NCBI GenBank assembly: GCA_047974845.1
Contig: JBKECQ010000046.1
Location: 1-64,000, forward strand
Origin: Aminipila sp047974845
Lineage (GTDB): Bacteria; Bacillota; Clostridia; Peptostreptococcales; Anaerovoracaceae
Direction of reading: 5' to 3'
DNA: 64,000 nt
Shown here: positions 8,032 through 16,799 of the stretch, piece by piece
Layout of the letters: each line of letters begins with the position of its first letter
Numbering within the stretch: the first letter of the stretch is position 1
The notes under the pieces: model-generated
Told to the model about the DNA's origin: nothing
The model's input: the letters and a program-made list of their open reading frames with translations, nothing else
The model's database searches: none
Translations under genes and position numbers: made by a program

Positions 8032-9193
8032 TAAAGTTGTTATTATAGAGTGTAAAAGCTATGACGAAAAAAATGTTGATAAAGCAATAGAAACGGGGAT
8101 AAATTTATTAGGGGGAATAGACAATTTCTTTAATAAAGAAGAAAAAATTTTGTTAAAGCCCAATTTATTGGCAAAAGCCTCTCCGGAAAAAGCTGTAACA
8201 ACGCACCCGGCAGTTTTTAAAGCAATAGGAAAGCTATTAAAAAATAACGGTTTTAAAAATTTGTATTATGGCGACTCTCCGGGAAACCCAATTGGCGGTG
8301 TGGCCAGAGTTGCGGCGGGATGTGGAATAAGTCAGCCGGCTGATGAACTTGGAATACTTCCGGCAAATTTCAGTGAAGGAAAAGAAGTATTTTTTGAAAA
8401 GGGTATAACGGAAAAAAACTTCGTAATAAGTAATGGTATCATAGAATGCGATAGTATCATAAACATTTGTAAAATGAAGACACACCAACTGGAAAGAATA
8501 ACAGGAGCAGCCAAAAATATTTTTGGAGCTGTATATGGAATTAATAAGGGAGCATTTCATGCTAAATACACCAATGCAGATAGTTTTGCAAAGGTAATAG
8601 CAGATTTAAATAATTTAGTTAAACCTAAATTACACATCATGGACGGGATTGTGGCCATGGAAGGGAATGGGCCGCAGTCGGGAACTCCCATAGAAATGAA
8701 TGTTATATTAATGTCTACAGATCCAATTGCTTTAGATGCTGTTTTTTGTAATTTAATATATTTAGATCCCGCTTTAGTGCCGACAAACAAGTATGGGCAG
8801 GATTACGGGGTTGGAACAATGGAGCTTGAACAAATTGATATTATTTCTGAAAAAGGGATTATAGGAACGCAAGAGGCTGTAGATCTGTTTGGAAACAAAA
8901 AATACGACGTATATAGAGATACCGAAAAAAATACACAAATAAGGTTACTAAAGCCAATACAACCATGGTTAGAAAAAAAGCCGTATATTATTAAAGAAAA
9001 ATGTGTTAAATGCGGTATATGCGTAAATAGTTGCCCTTTGGAGAGTAAAGCAATCCAGCTTAAAGGATATCCCAAATATGAATATGATAAATGCATAAGG
9101 TGCTATTGTTGTCAAGAAATGTGTCCACAAAAAGCAATAGATGTTAAAATTCCATTTTTAGCAAAAGTTATGGATAGGAAGTGGAGGATTTAA
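8021..9193 (+). CDS. DUF362 protein with C-terminal 2[4Fe-4S] ferredoxin domain
   Basis: A 390-residue protein. A DUF362 domain occupies about residues 1-300 and two [4Fe-4S] clusters follow. Cluster ligands are Cys328, 331, 334, 338 and Cys358, 361, 364, 368, with an extra Cys363. DUF362-ferredoxin proteins are common in anaerobes but their reaction is unknown; electron transfer to a bound substrate is a reasonable guess. The start overlaps ogt by 11 bases and the stop overlaps the alkD-like start by one base (TAATG), so it is embedded in an alkylation-repair operon, which is unusual for the family. Confidence 0.88.
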   Translation: MKNSKVVIIECKSYDEKNVDKAIETGINLLGGIDNFFNKEEKILLKPNLLAKASPEKAVTTHPAVFKAIGKLLKNNGFKNLYYGDSPGNPIGGVARVAAGCGISQPADELGILPANFSEGKEVFFEKGITEKNFVISNGIIECDSIINICKMKTHQLERITGAAKNIFGAVYGINKGAFHAKYTNADSFAKVIADLNNLVKPKLHIMDGIVAMEGNGPQSGTPIEMNVILMSTDPIALDAVFCNLIYLDPALVPTNKYGQDYGVGTMELEQIDIISEKGIIGTQEAVDLFGNKKYDVYRDTEKNTQIRLLKPIQPWLEKKPYIIKEKCVKCGICVNSCPLESKAIQLKGYPKYEYDKCIRCYCCQEMCPQKAIDVKIPFLAKVMDRKWRI

Positions 9194-9912
9194 TGAATAG
9201 AGATGACGTAATGCAGCTATTTCAAAGCCAAAAAGATGAAGGCTATAAAAAATTTACTGAAAAGCTTATACCCGGAGTAAAAAATGTCATAGGAATAAGG
9301 GCAAATATCTTAAAAGATATTGCAAAAAAAATCTCTAAGGCAGACTATACCACGTATTTCAATGAAATAAAAAGCACGCCTAAAGAAGAGCTGTTTTATG
9401 AAGAAATAATGGTGTATGGTCTTACTATAGGAATGATAAAGATAAACGACAATGATAGGATAAAATTAGCCACGGAGTTTGTTCCATACATAGATAACTG
9501 GGCGTTATGTGATTCGTTTTGTGCAGGACTAAAATCCGTAAAGAAAAATAAGGCTGAATACTTTCAGCTTAGTAAGCAAAATATTAAAGACAATAAAGAG
9601 TTTAGTATAAGATGCGGTGTGGTTCTGTTAATGAATTACTTTATTGATGAAGATTACATTGATGAACTTTTAAAAATCTTTGAAGAAATAAACCATGAAG
9701 CCTATTATGTAAAAATGGCTGTTGCATGGGCTATTTCTGTTTGTTATGTAAAATTTCCAGAAAAAACAAGGGTTTACCTAGAAAGGTCCGACAATTGTCT
9801 AGACGACTTCACATACAATAAAGCAATTCAAAAAATCAGGGAATCAAATAGAGTTGAAAAGGAAGAAAAGGACTATCTAAATAAGCTAAAAAGAAAAAAA
9901 GCAATTAACTAA
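9193..9912 (+). CDS. DNA alkylation repair protein, AlkD-like HEAT-repeat glycosylase
   Basis: A 239-residue protein of the AlkD family, whose members excise N3- and N7-alkylated purines using a HEAT-like superhelix. The YIDNWALCDSFC stretch (around residues 101-112) contains the W/D pair typical of the family's active region. ATG at 9193 is preferred over an in-frame GTG at 9181 because GGAGG lies 5 bases before it. The stop codon sits in a short tandem duplication, so the Lys-rich tail NKLKRKKAIN could be a recent change. It is the last gene of the SprT/ogt/DUF362 operon. Confidence 0.9.
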   Translation: MNRDDVMQLFQSQKDEGYKKFTEKLIPGVKNVIGIRANILKDIAKKISKADYTTYFNEIKSTPKEELFYEEIMVYGLTIGMIKINDNDRIKLATEFVPYIDNWALCDSFCAGLKSVKKNKAEYFQLSKQNIKDNKEFSIRCGVVLLMNYFIDEDYIDELLKIFEEINHEAYYVKMAVAWAISVCYVKFPEKTRVYLERSDNCLDDFTYNKAIQKIRESNRVEKEEKDYLNKLKRKKAIN

Positions 9913-9938
9913 ATAAGCTAAAAAGAAAAAGCGATTAA
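9877..9938. repeat. Two-copy direct repeat across the alkD 3' end
   Basis: A 32-bp copy (9877-9908) and a 30-bp copy (9909-9938) share ctaaataagctaaaaag and ...attaa. The duplication spans the stop codon of the AlkD-like gene. A more diverged third partial copy may follow at 9939. Confidence 0.8.
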
Positions 9939-9985
9939 CTGAATAAGTCGAGAAAACATTTAATTGAATAAATACAAAAAATAAA

Positions 9986-10022
9986 CTAAAAAGCTGCTAT
10001 ATAAAATTAGCAGCTTTTGTAT
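9986..10022. terminator. Bidirectional terminator between alkD-like gene and hybrid kinase
   Basis: The stem AAAAGCTGCTA (9989-9999)/TAGCAGCTTTT (10008-10018) is flanked by T-rich sequence on both strands. It lies between two convergent genes. Confidence 0.85.
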
Positions 10023-10077
10023 TTTTAAATTTTCATTAACAGAATAAATCAGTATAACATATTTATTGAAAAAACTA

Positions 10078-11679
10078 TTATATATAGTTTTTTAGAGTAG
10101 AGAACAAGTTTGTAATTGTTATTGGCTTTGAAATATGCCCGTTCATACCGGACTCTAAGGCTTGAAAAACATTTTGTTCAAGCACATCAACTGACATACC
10201 AATGATAGGTATTGTAGCACCATTTTCGTGAAAACTATTTCTTATGGACTCAGCAACTTCAAGGCCCGACATCATAGGAAGGTCCAAATCAGTTAAAATC
10301 AGGTCATAATATCCCGGTGGTGCAAGTTCAAATAATTTCACAGCCTCTAGACCATCAATGGCTAAATCTACCATAATGTCACGACTCTCAAGCAATGCCT
10401 TGATAACTTCAGAGCTCTTTGTATCATTTTCAGCAACCAAAACCTGTCTTTTAGGAAATCTGATATAGGCATCATCAGCTAAAAAGTCAATTTCTTTAGG
10501 TGAGTTATTTTCATCCAGCGCAAAAGCAACTTCAACTTCAAATATTACTCCTGTTTCATCAGGATTATTGTAGCCCTTAATTGAGCCACCTAAAAGTTCA
10601 ATTGTATTTTTGCAAAGAGAAAGGCCTAATCCAAGTCCTTCAAAGGTCTTAGATTCATTGCTGCTATATCCCTTTTCAAAAGGAAGGAAAAACCTGTCTA
10701 TTTGTGATTCATCAAGCGGCGGCCCATCATTTTTAATAATAAAACTAAAGAAAGCTCTATCGTAAATAACCTTATTTAATATAACATCTAAACTTACACA
10801 GCCTCCAACAGGTGTGTATTTGAAAGAATTTGAAATTAAATTTTTTAAAGCCTGTTTTATTCTAAAAGCATCACCAATAAGATTTTCTATGCCCTTAGTT
10901 TCATGTCTTACCGTAAACAAAATTCCATTGGAATCAATTTGACTTTTATAGGTTGATTTAATCTCCTCCAAAATATCAAGAATATTAAAGGGACTGTTAT
11001 CAATATTAAATTTTCCGGATTCAAGTTTAGACATATCCAAAACATTGTCTATAAGTTGGAATAAATAGCGTGATGAAATATCCATCTTCACTAGGCAGTC
11101 CATAACCTTTTCTTTATCATTAATATTATTTCTTGCCAAATCAATCATACTCACAATTAAACTAATTGGAGTTCTAAGGTCTTGAGAAATTCGAGATAAG
11201 AAGTCTGTTTTAGCTTTGGCCGCAATTTCGTTAGCAATAAAAGCATCCTTTAGATTTTCCTCTACTAATTTTTTATTGTTAATATCTTTTAATAAGAACA
11301 ATAAGACGGTATCTTCGGATTGAGCATCATCAATTAGAAAATAAGTTCCCTCATACCAATTAAAAGCAAAAGGTGTGCTTTCTATTCTAAACTCAAAGGT
11401 ATAAGAGCCTTTATTGTTTGTTAAATGCTCCACCAAAGCGTCCAAATCTCCGATTAGGGGATAATTTTGACGGTCTTCAGGATGGCACTTATTAAAATAT
11501 TTAGATAAAACAGATATAAAATCTGTATGCTCAGAACATAAAGGGAAGACCTCTATATCAGAATCAATAACAGAGTAGGTGTTTTTGGTATAGTTAATTG
11601 ACAAAACAAGAGTGTATAGGTTTTTCATAGCTAAATGCAGCTGATATATTTCCGTTTTTGTTAGTTGATTATTATCCAT
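10078..11679 (-). CDS. Hybrid histidine kinase/response regulator lacking the phospho-acceptor His
   Basis: A 533-residue soluble hybrid sensor. A PAS-like N-terminal region (about 20-135) and a dimerisation helix (about 150-220) are followed by an HATPase domain (about 260-385; N-box LKNLISNSFKY, G2 box GLGLGLSLC). The C-terminus is a receiver domain (412-533) with phospho-site Asp464, Ser496 and Lys518. In the H-box, where kinases read S-H-E/D-L-R-T-P, this protein reads SQDLRTP: codon CAA at 11182-11184 gives Gln166. The ATP site looks intact, so it may be a pseudokinase, a phosphatase-type or heterodimer partner, or a receiver with an ATP-gated scaffold. There is no TM helix and no output domain. 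It is transcribed alone, with AGAGAGG before ATG. Confidence 0.85.
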   Translation of the reverse strand: MDNNQLTKTEIYQLHLAMKNLYTLVLSINYTKNTYSVIDSDIEVFPLCSEHTDFISVLSKYFNKCHPEDRQNYPLIGDLDALVEHLTNNKGSYTFEFRIESTPFAFNWYEGTYFLIDDAQSEDTVLLFLLKDINNKKLVEENLKDAFIANEIAAKAKTDFLSRISQDLRTPISLIVSMIDLARNNINDKEKVMDCLVKMDISSRYLFQLIDNVLDMSKLESGKFNIDNSPFNILDILEEIKSTYKSQIDSNGILFTVRHETKGIENLIGDAFRIKQALKNLISNSFKYTPVGGCVSLDVILNKVIYDRAFFSFIIKNDGPPLDESQIDRFFLPFEKGYSSNESKTFEGLGLGLSLCKNTIELLGGSIKGYNNPDETGVIFEVEVAFALDENNSPKEIDFLADDAYIRFPKRQVLVAENDTKSSEVIKALLESRDIMVDLAIDGLEAVKLFELAPPGYYDLILTDLDLPMMSGLEVAESIRNSFHENGATIPIIGMSVDVLEQNVFQALESGMNGHISKPITITNLFSTLKNYI

Positions 11680-11896
11680 AATAAATACCTCTCTAAAATT
11701 TCTCCTTAACTAAGTTTTACAACTATAATTATACACCTTTTTCACAATGACAGTAAAGTGTAAGAGAATAAAATGTCATAACTTATCAAAAAAGGGTACA
11801 AAGATAACATGAATCTAAAAAGCAACTATGACATATACTGCATAAAGGGAGCGTTAGGCTCTCAAAACATCTTTAAAGAGTGTATGGAGAGAGAAT
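11680..11896. promoter_or_regulatory. Divergent intergenic region
   Basis: This separates the hybrid kinase gene (minus) from the aminotransferase gene (plus). On the minus strand a TATAAT-like element occurs in gtataattatag around 11729-11741. No strong operator is seen. Confidence 0.4.
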
Positions 11897-13039
11897 ATGA
11901 TTTATTTGGATAATGGTGCAACATCTTTTCCAAAACCTAAAGCTATGATACAAAGTATGGCCAAATGTATGGAAGAATATTGCGGAAACCCCGGCAGATC
12001 GGGGCATTTCATGTCAATGAAAACAGGCGAAGAGGTATATAAGGCAAGAAAAAACCTGGCAAAATTATTTAACATTTCCAACCCTGGGCAAATTATTTTT
12101 ACTTGGAACACAACAGGGGCTTTGAATCAAGGAATTCAAGGCGTTCTAAAGGAGGGGGATCATGCAATAACCACCTCCATGGAGCATAATTCAGTATTAA
12201 GACCACTTAAGGAACTGGAGGCAAAAGGTGTAACACATACAATTATAAAATGTGATAAGACGGGATCAATAAACTTGCGGGATATTAAAGCTGCAATAAA
12301 AGATAATACTCGCATGATTATTTGTACTCATGCGTCAAATGTTACGGGAACACTTTTGCCAATTCGGGAAATAGGAGAGCTGGCACATAGAAATAACCTT
12401 TTATTTATGGTAGATGGAGCTCAATCGGGTGGTTGCATACCAATCAACGTTGCAGAAATGAACATTGATCTTCTGGCAGTACCCGGTCATAAGGGGCTAC
12501 TTGGGCCAATGGGTACAGGTTTTCTCTATGTGAGAGATGGTATTGATGTTATGCCTCTTTTACAAGGTGGTACGGGGACAGCATCTAAGGACAGAAGACA
12601 GCCTACAGAAATGCCTGAAGGGTTTGAATCGGGGACGGTCAACGCTCCTGGAATAATAGGACTTGGAACCTCAGTCGAGATTTTACTTGGGCTGGGAGTA
12701 GTAACTATTCATGAATATGAAGAGCAGTTAACTTCAATTCTGGATGAAGCAATCCGAAATATGAAAAATGTTACGGTATATGGGGTAGAGGATTGCAGAA
12801 AAAAAGCCGGAATAGTTACTTTCAATATCAAAGGAAAAAGCTGTGAGCAAGTTGCAGATGAACTTAGCAGTGTATATGGAATTGCTGGAAGAGCGGGATA
12901 TCACTGCGCAGGACTTGCACATAAAACTATAGGGTCTTGGGATACAGGGGCATATAGGTTAAGTGTGGGCCCATATACTACAAAAACGCAAATAAAAACT
13001 GCCATTGAGGCAGTCTATAGGATTACAATGATGCCTTAG
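11897..13039 (+). CDS. Class V aminotransferase, cysteine desulfurase family
   Basis: A 380-residue PLP enzyme of the NifS/SufS superfamily. Features are the YLDNGATSFPKP N-terminus, THASNVTG, VDGAQSGG (the Asp that contacts the PLP pyridine ring) and VPGHKGLLGP with Schiff-base Lys199. A conserved Cys near the C-terminus (YHCAGLAH) fits the desulfurase persulfide carrier. The sequence resembles the stand-alone 'cysteine desulfurase family protein' group rather than IscS or SufS of an Fe-S operon, and no scaffold gene is adjacent. It likely mobilises sulfur or selenium from Cys/Sec; the exact acceptor is unknown. ATG follows GGAGAGAG. Confidence 0.87.
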   Translation: MIYLDNGATSFPKPKAMIQSMAKCMEEYCGNPGRSGHFMSMKTGEEVYKARKNLAKLFNISNPGQIIFTWNTTGALNQGIQGVLKEGDHAITTSMEHNSVLRPLKELEAKGVTHTIIKCDKTGSINLRDIKAAIKDNTRMIICTHASNVTGTLLPIREIGELAHRNNLLFMVDGAQSGGCIPINVAEMNIDLLAVPGHKGLLGPMGTGFLYVRDGIDVMPLLQGGTGTASKDRRQPTEMPEGFESGTVNAPGIIGLGTSVEILLGLGVVTIHEYEEQLTSILDEAIRNMKNVTVYGVEDCRKKAGIVTFNIKGKSCEQVADELSSVYGIAGRAGYHCAGLAHKTIGSWDTGAYRLSVGPYTTKTQIKTAIEAVYRITMMP

Positions 13040-13574
13040 CTTCGTCAATTCCCTTATTCGCTAAAGCATCTACTTTGTTATTCATTTCAGTAACGTATGT
13101 GAAATCTTCAAAAGAAAATTTTGCACCATTCATTTGAATAAATTTCTCGTAAAGGGCATTGAAATTGGTAGTTTTACTATTCAAATTCACATGTCCTTTT
13201 ACTCGGTAAAAAGAAATGTTGTGGCCTTTTGTAAGAGAAAGTAACTTCTCCCAAAGGTCACGATTTTCAACCGGTTTCTTACTAGAATTCATCCAATTAT
13301 TTTTTAACCACCCCTCATACCACTTTTCTCTAAAACAATTCATTAAATAAGAACTATCTGAAAAGACTTCAATGGTTTGGTTTTCCTTTTTTACAGCACT
13401 TAAAGCTTCAACTAGAGCTAGCATTTCCATTCGATTGTTTGTAGTATTTATCGTTCCGCCATAAAGTTCTTTTTTGTGTGCCCCATATTCTAAAATAGCA
13501 CCCCAACCTCCAACGTTGGTATCGTTTTGATTTCCGGAACAGCCCCCATCGGTATAAATTTTTAAAACAGTCAT
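13023..13574 (-). CDS. rnhA: Ribonuclease H (type HI)
   Basis: A 183-residue enzyme degrading the RNA strand of RNA-DNA hybrids. The four catalytic carboxylates are visible in YTDGG, NRMEM, SDSSY and KVDALA, with the His of VKGHVN. An insert after VKGH makes it longer than E. coli RNase HI (155 residues). The start was placed at MTVLKIYTDGG because GAAAGGAAG lies upstream; the frame is open further 5' without a ribosome site. The last 17 bases overlap the 3' end of the convergent aminotransferase gene. Confidence 0.92.
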   Translation of the reverse strand: MTVLKIYTDGGCSGNQNDTNVGGWGAILEYGAHKKELYGGTINTTNNRMEMLALVEALSAVKKENQTIEVFSDSSYLMNCFREKWYEGWLKNNWMNSSKKPVENRDLWEKLLSLTKGHNISFYRVKGHVNLNSKTTNFNALYEKFIQMNGAKFSFEDFTYVTEMNNKVDALANKGIDEAKASL

Positions 13575-13758
13575 TTTATGTGTACTTCCTTTCAAATTTG
13601 GAATAATATTATTATGCAATAGTTTTATTACTTTTGCAAATGTAAAACCATTTTAAAGGTGTTGTAACACAGTTGTAATAATATTGTTGTATACTATTGG
13701 AAGTAAACTGGTTCATCATACCAATATTTTTAAATTATAGGAAGGAGGAGAGAAAAAT

Positions 13759-14304
13759 TTGAAAAAATGGATACTTACGCTTGTTTTGGTAATAAGTCTT
13801 ATTTTTGGTTGCATAACAGTATCATTTGCTGCTGCGGATCAAGATGTTACAATAGTAAACCCTGTAAGCGGAAGTTCCCTTACATCAAGCAATCTCCTTA
13901 TTTCCATAAAGATAACACAACCTAAAAATATAAAGGTTTCGGTTTCAGAAATAAGAAAATCTTCCGGAGATACAACGGTAGCATTAAGTGAAAGTGATAT
14001 GAAAGCCATTCTTGATGGTTCATACTCTGATACATCATCCTTGTCATACTCATCGGTTTCTTCAGAGGGCGTTACAACCACTAATAATTTAAGCTTCTAT
14101 ACGAAAAAGCTTGAAAAGGTGACTCCTGGGGTATACTTAATAAAGGTTGAAACTATATCGCAAGATAAAGTGATATACTCAAGCCGAAGTTATGTAACCA
14201 TAAAAAGTAAGGCAGCAGAGGCCGATAGTAAATTGTTTGAGTCATCCCAATCGGGAACGGCAGCATTTCTGCAAGGATTGATAAAATCAATATTTGGTAA
14301 CTAA
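13759..14304 (+). CDS. Secreted protein of unknown function, Ig-like fold probable
   Basis: A 181-residue protein with a clear signal peptide (residues 1-25: two lysines, a hydrophobic core, and cleavage after SFAA or nearby). The rest is Ser/Thr/Val-rich with alternating beta-type patterns and a VNPVSGSSL stretch, reminiscent of bacterial Ig-like domains. No catalytic motif or wall anchor is seen. The start is TTG after GGAGGAGAG. It directly precedes yycH by 28 bases and so may share its transcript and act at the cell envelope. I do not recognise a named family. Confidence 0.75.
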   Translation: MKKWILTLVLVISLIFGCITVSFAAADQDVTIVNPVSGSSLTSSNLLISIKITQPKNIKVSVSEIRKSSGDTTVALSESDMKAILDGSYSDTSSLSYSSVSSEGVTTTNNLSFYTKKLEKVTPGVYLIKVETISQDKVIYSSRSYVTIKSKAAEADSKLFESSQSGTAAFLQGLIKSIFGN

Positions 14305-14332
14305 CAAGTAGTACTTGTAGGGAAGAGAACAA

Positions 14333-15817
14333 ATGGAAAATTTGAAAATAAATAAAATTGAAAAATTTAAAGATATATTAATAGTAGTACTGGTTTTTAA
14401 TGCCATACTACTATTATATTTTTTGTGGGGAAGCGATACTCTTGAATCCTTTATGTTTCATGATGAAGAACCTAATTATGAAGTTATTGGGAGTGAAAAG
14501 GTTATTATTCCAAATCAAATTGTGTTATGCAGGGGAAATGATGATTATACCTTAGCATATCAAAGAAAAGAAGAGATTTGGACCAACTATATTATTGAAG
14601 CGTTTAAAGACTTTTCACAAGGGGAAAATATAATTGTAGAAGAAATAACACAGGAAAAATACCAAGCTGTTATGAAGTACCCCTCTACTATTGCTGTATT
14701 TGAATATAGCATACCATTTTCAGCATTCTGTGATAAATATGGTATCAGGCAGCCACAAGGCTTTGATAGTATAAGTAATATGAATCAGATTGGTTTTTCT
14801 AAGGGCAGTATGGAAAGTGCTTTTATATTTGACGGGGTTAAGAAAAAATACTATCGTCTTGTTGGCAGTAAGGAATTAACTATATTTACACAAGTAGATA
14901 ACCTGGTGGCAGAACAAGGATATACAACATACTATACCTTGAAGTCACTACTGGGGGAAGAAAGCCATAACGAGACACTTGTTCCATTGGAATTACCGGC
15001 GGCACTGGTACCCGTTTCATATAAAATAGATGCTGAAATAAAGCAAAAAGAAAATGTGGAAGCTATGGCTCAGGAATTTTTTGGCGAAACCTTTGATTTT
15101 GTAAGAAAAGTAGAAGAATCAAATGGTAAAACAATATATATGTACGGATATGGACAAAAAGTACTGGTAATAAATCCTGTTGATGGTAGTATTGAGTATA
15201 AGGAAGAAAGCAAGTATGGCATACCGGAAACTAAGAGTATGTTTGAATCCTTGGATATTGCGTTGTCTTTCATTGGCTCCCATGGGGGATTTCAAACTTT
15301 TTCAGGGCAACAAGTAAAGCCTTATATAGAACGGGTAGTTCCACTGGAAGAAAAGAAAAATGGCTATAGATTTGAGTTTAGCTACCTAATTGGAAAAAAT
15401 AAGCTATTTTATGAAAACGGTAAGCCTATTATAATAGAAATAACAGATGGGCAGGTTTCATACTTTAGAAGAGAGCTTTTAACCTATGATTTAGTAAGTG
15501 CGGATAAGAAGTCAAACAAAGAAGGTATCTCTGCAATTAATATGCTGGCCTTGAATTATGAATACATTAAATTTATACTTATAAAAGAGGGACATAATAG
15601 TAAAGAGGAGCTGGAAAAGGCATCCTTTGAAAATATTGCCAACAAAACACAGTCTATTTATGTGGGATATCTAAAGCGTACAAGTGAAGCTCAAAACGAC
15701 AGTGATTCTTCTCAAGATGCAGGATTGCTTCTTCCGGTTTGGGCGGTAGAATTAGATAATATGACTTTTTATTTTGACTTATACGACGGAGACCCATTAG
15801 GCTATTATAAGCAATAA
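14333..15817 (+). CDS. yycH: YycH-family regulator of the WalRK system
   Basis: A 494-residue protein with one N-terminal membrane helix (about 13-34) and a large extracytoplasmic domain rich in beta-strands, matching the YycH family in size and layout. In Bacillus and Staphylococcus, YycH and YycI contact the sensor kinase WalK and modulate its activity. It is followed by yycI, yycJ and rlmH in the usual order, but the kinase and regulator genes are not upstream. The final codons lie in a perfect heptanucleotide repeat, so the tail YYKQ is repeat-encoded. Overall similarity is weak, as is normal for this family; context raises confidence. Confidence 0.8.
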   Translation: MENLKINKIEKFKDILIVVLVFNAILLLYFLWGSDTLESFMFHDEEPNYEVIGSEKVIIPNQIVLCRGNDDYTLAYQRKEEIWTNYIIEAFKDFSQGENIIVEEITQEKYQAVMKYPSTIAVFEYSIPFSAFCDKYGIRQPQGFDSISNMNQIGFSKGSMESAFIFDGVKKKYYRLVGSKELTIFTQVDNLVAEQGYTTYYTLKSLLGEESHNETLVPLELPAALVPVSYKIDAEIKQKENVEAMAQEFFGETFDFVRKVEESNGKTIYMYGYGQKVLVINPVDGSIEYKEESKYGIPETKSMFESLDIALSFIGSHGGFQTFSGQQVKPYIERVVPLEEKKNGYRFEFSYLIGKNKLFYENGKPIIIEITDGQVSYFRRELLTYDLVSADKKSNKEGISAINMLALNYEYIKFILIKEGHNSKEELEKASFENIANKTQSIYVGYLKRTSEAQNDSDSSQDAGLLLPVWAVELDNMTFYFDLYDGDPLGYYKQ

Positions 15818-15876
15818 GCAATAAGCAATAAGCAATAAGCAATAAGCAATAAGCAATAAGCAATAAGCAATAAGCA
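15807..15876. repeat. Perfect heptanucleotide repeat, 10 copies of ATAAGCA
   Basis: Ten uninterrupted identical copies of a 7-bp unit begin in the last codons of yycH and contain its stop codon (15815-15817). The lack of any variation suggests recent or ongoing slippage. Changes in copy number would not alter YycH beyond the second unit but would change the yycH-yycI spacing. Confidence 0.95.
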
Positions 15877-15902
15877 ATATATTAATATATAACCAAGCAA
15901 AG

Positions 15903-16044
15903 GCATTACACCATGGTATAAAATCAAGTAATCGCATTACATGATAATAAAAAACCAAGAAATAGCATTACATGGTAATATAAAATCAAGTAATCGCATC
16001 GCTCGGTAATATAAAATGAAGTAATCATATCACATGATAGTATA
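15903..16044. repeat. 31-bp degenerate tandem repeat between yycH and yycI
   Basis: Four units of exactly 31 bp (15903-15933, 15934-15964, 15965-15995 and 15996-16026) and a fifth partial unit follow the heptamer array. Unit junctions form the dyad GTAAT-cgc-ATTAC or variants of it. It could be a set of protein-binding sites, a folded mRNA spacer, or simply a minisatellite. Confidence 0.8.
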
Positions 16045-16056
16045 AGAGGAAATTAA

Positions 16057-16785
16057 ATGGATTGGTCAAAAACAAAAAATATTTTAATAATAGCTCTTAT
16101 TGCTACAAATATTTTTCTTATGTTTACGTATTTTACAAAGAATCAAGAGGTTAAGCAAAATGGAACACAGGATATAATTCTGTCCGTTTTGGAAAACAAG
16201 AATATTTTTGTCGACAACAAAATTCCTCAGAAATATGAAAAGATGCCGGCAATAAATATAGAATATAGTAAGGTTAAGAGGGATTTAGTTGAAAAAAACA
16301 TTAGAACGTCTAATTACGATGTATCTGAAAAACCAATAGATGAAGAGTATAAAAAGGTTGCAGATAGCTTTCTAAGAGATTCAAAAATATCCACCGATAA
16401 TCTTAAGTTTAAAACAGTAATGCTTGAAGACAATGTGGCAATGGTGCGTTATCAGAGCAACTACAAAGGTGTAGCAATAGCAGACAGATACTTAGATGTG
16501 CATTTTATTGACGGTAAGATAACTGATGTTACAAAAGAAGTTATAATACCAACACCACAAAGCAAACGAAAATTAAATATTATTTCACCGGAAGAGGCAC
16601 TACTTGTGTTTATGAGTGAAAAAAGTGGGGCAGAAACAGTTCATGTTGAAAATATAGAACCTGTATTTTGGGTTAATGATACTAGCTTTGATGGAGAAGC
16701 ATTATTATCAGATACGGCATTTCCGGCATGGCAGATAACATATAATGGTGGTAAAATCACATATATTGATGCATATAAAACGTGA
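16057..16785 (+). CDS. yycI: YycI-family regulator of the WalRK system
   Basis: A 242-residue protein with an N-terminal membrane helix (about 7-25) and an extracytoplasmic YycI-type domain. The DWSKTKNILIIAL opening is highly typical of YycI, as is the C-terminal AFPAWQITYNGGKITYIDAY. It partners YycH at the membrane to tune WalK. It lies 239 bases after yycH, separated by repeats, and its stop region carries the ribosome site of yycJ. Confidence 0.88.
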   Translation: MDWSKTKNILIIALIATNIFLMFTYFTKNQEVKQNGTQDIILSVLENKNIFVDNKIPQKYEKMPAINIEYSKVKRDLVEKNIRTSNYDVSEKPIDEEYKKVADSFLRDSKISTDNLKFKTVMLEDNVAMVRYQSNYKGVAIADRYLDVHFIDGKITDVTKEVIIPTPQSKRKLNIISPEEALLVFMSEKSGAETVHVENIEPVFWVNDTSFDGEALLSDTAFPAWQITYNGGKITYIDAYKT

Positions 16786-16799
16786 AAGGAAAAATAGAA

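Noticed and set aside
15654..15863. Minus-strand frame with repeated LIAYCL motif
   Set aside because: It is only the reverse reading of the ATAAGCA heptamer array overlapping yycH.
15903..16044. CRISPR array
   Set aside because: The 31-bp units are directly adjacent with no unique spacers and are degenerate.
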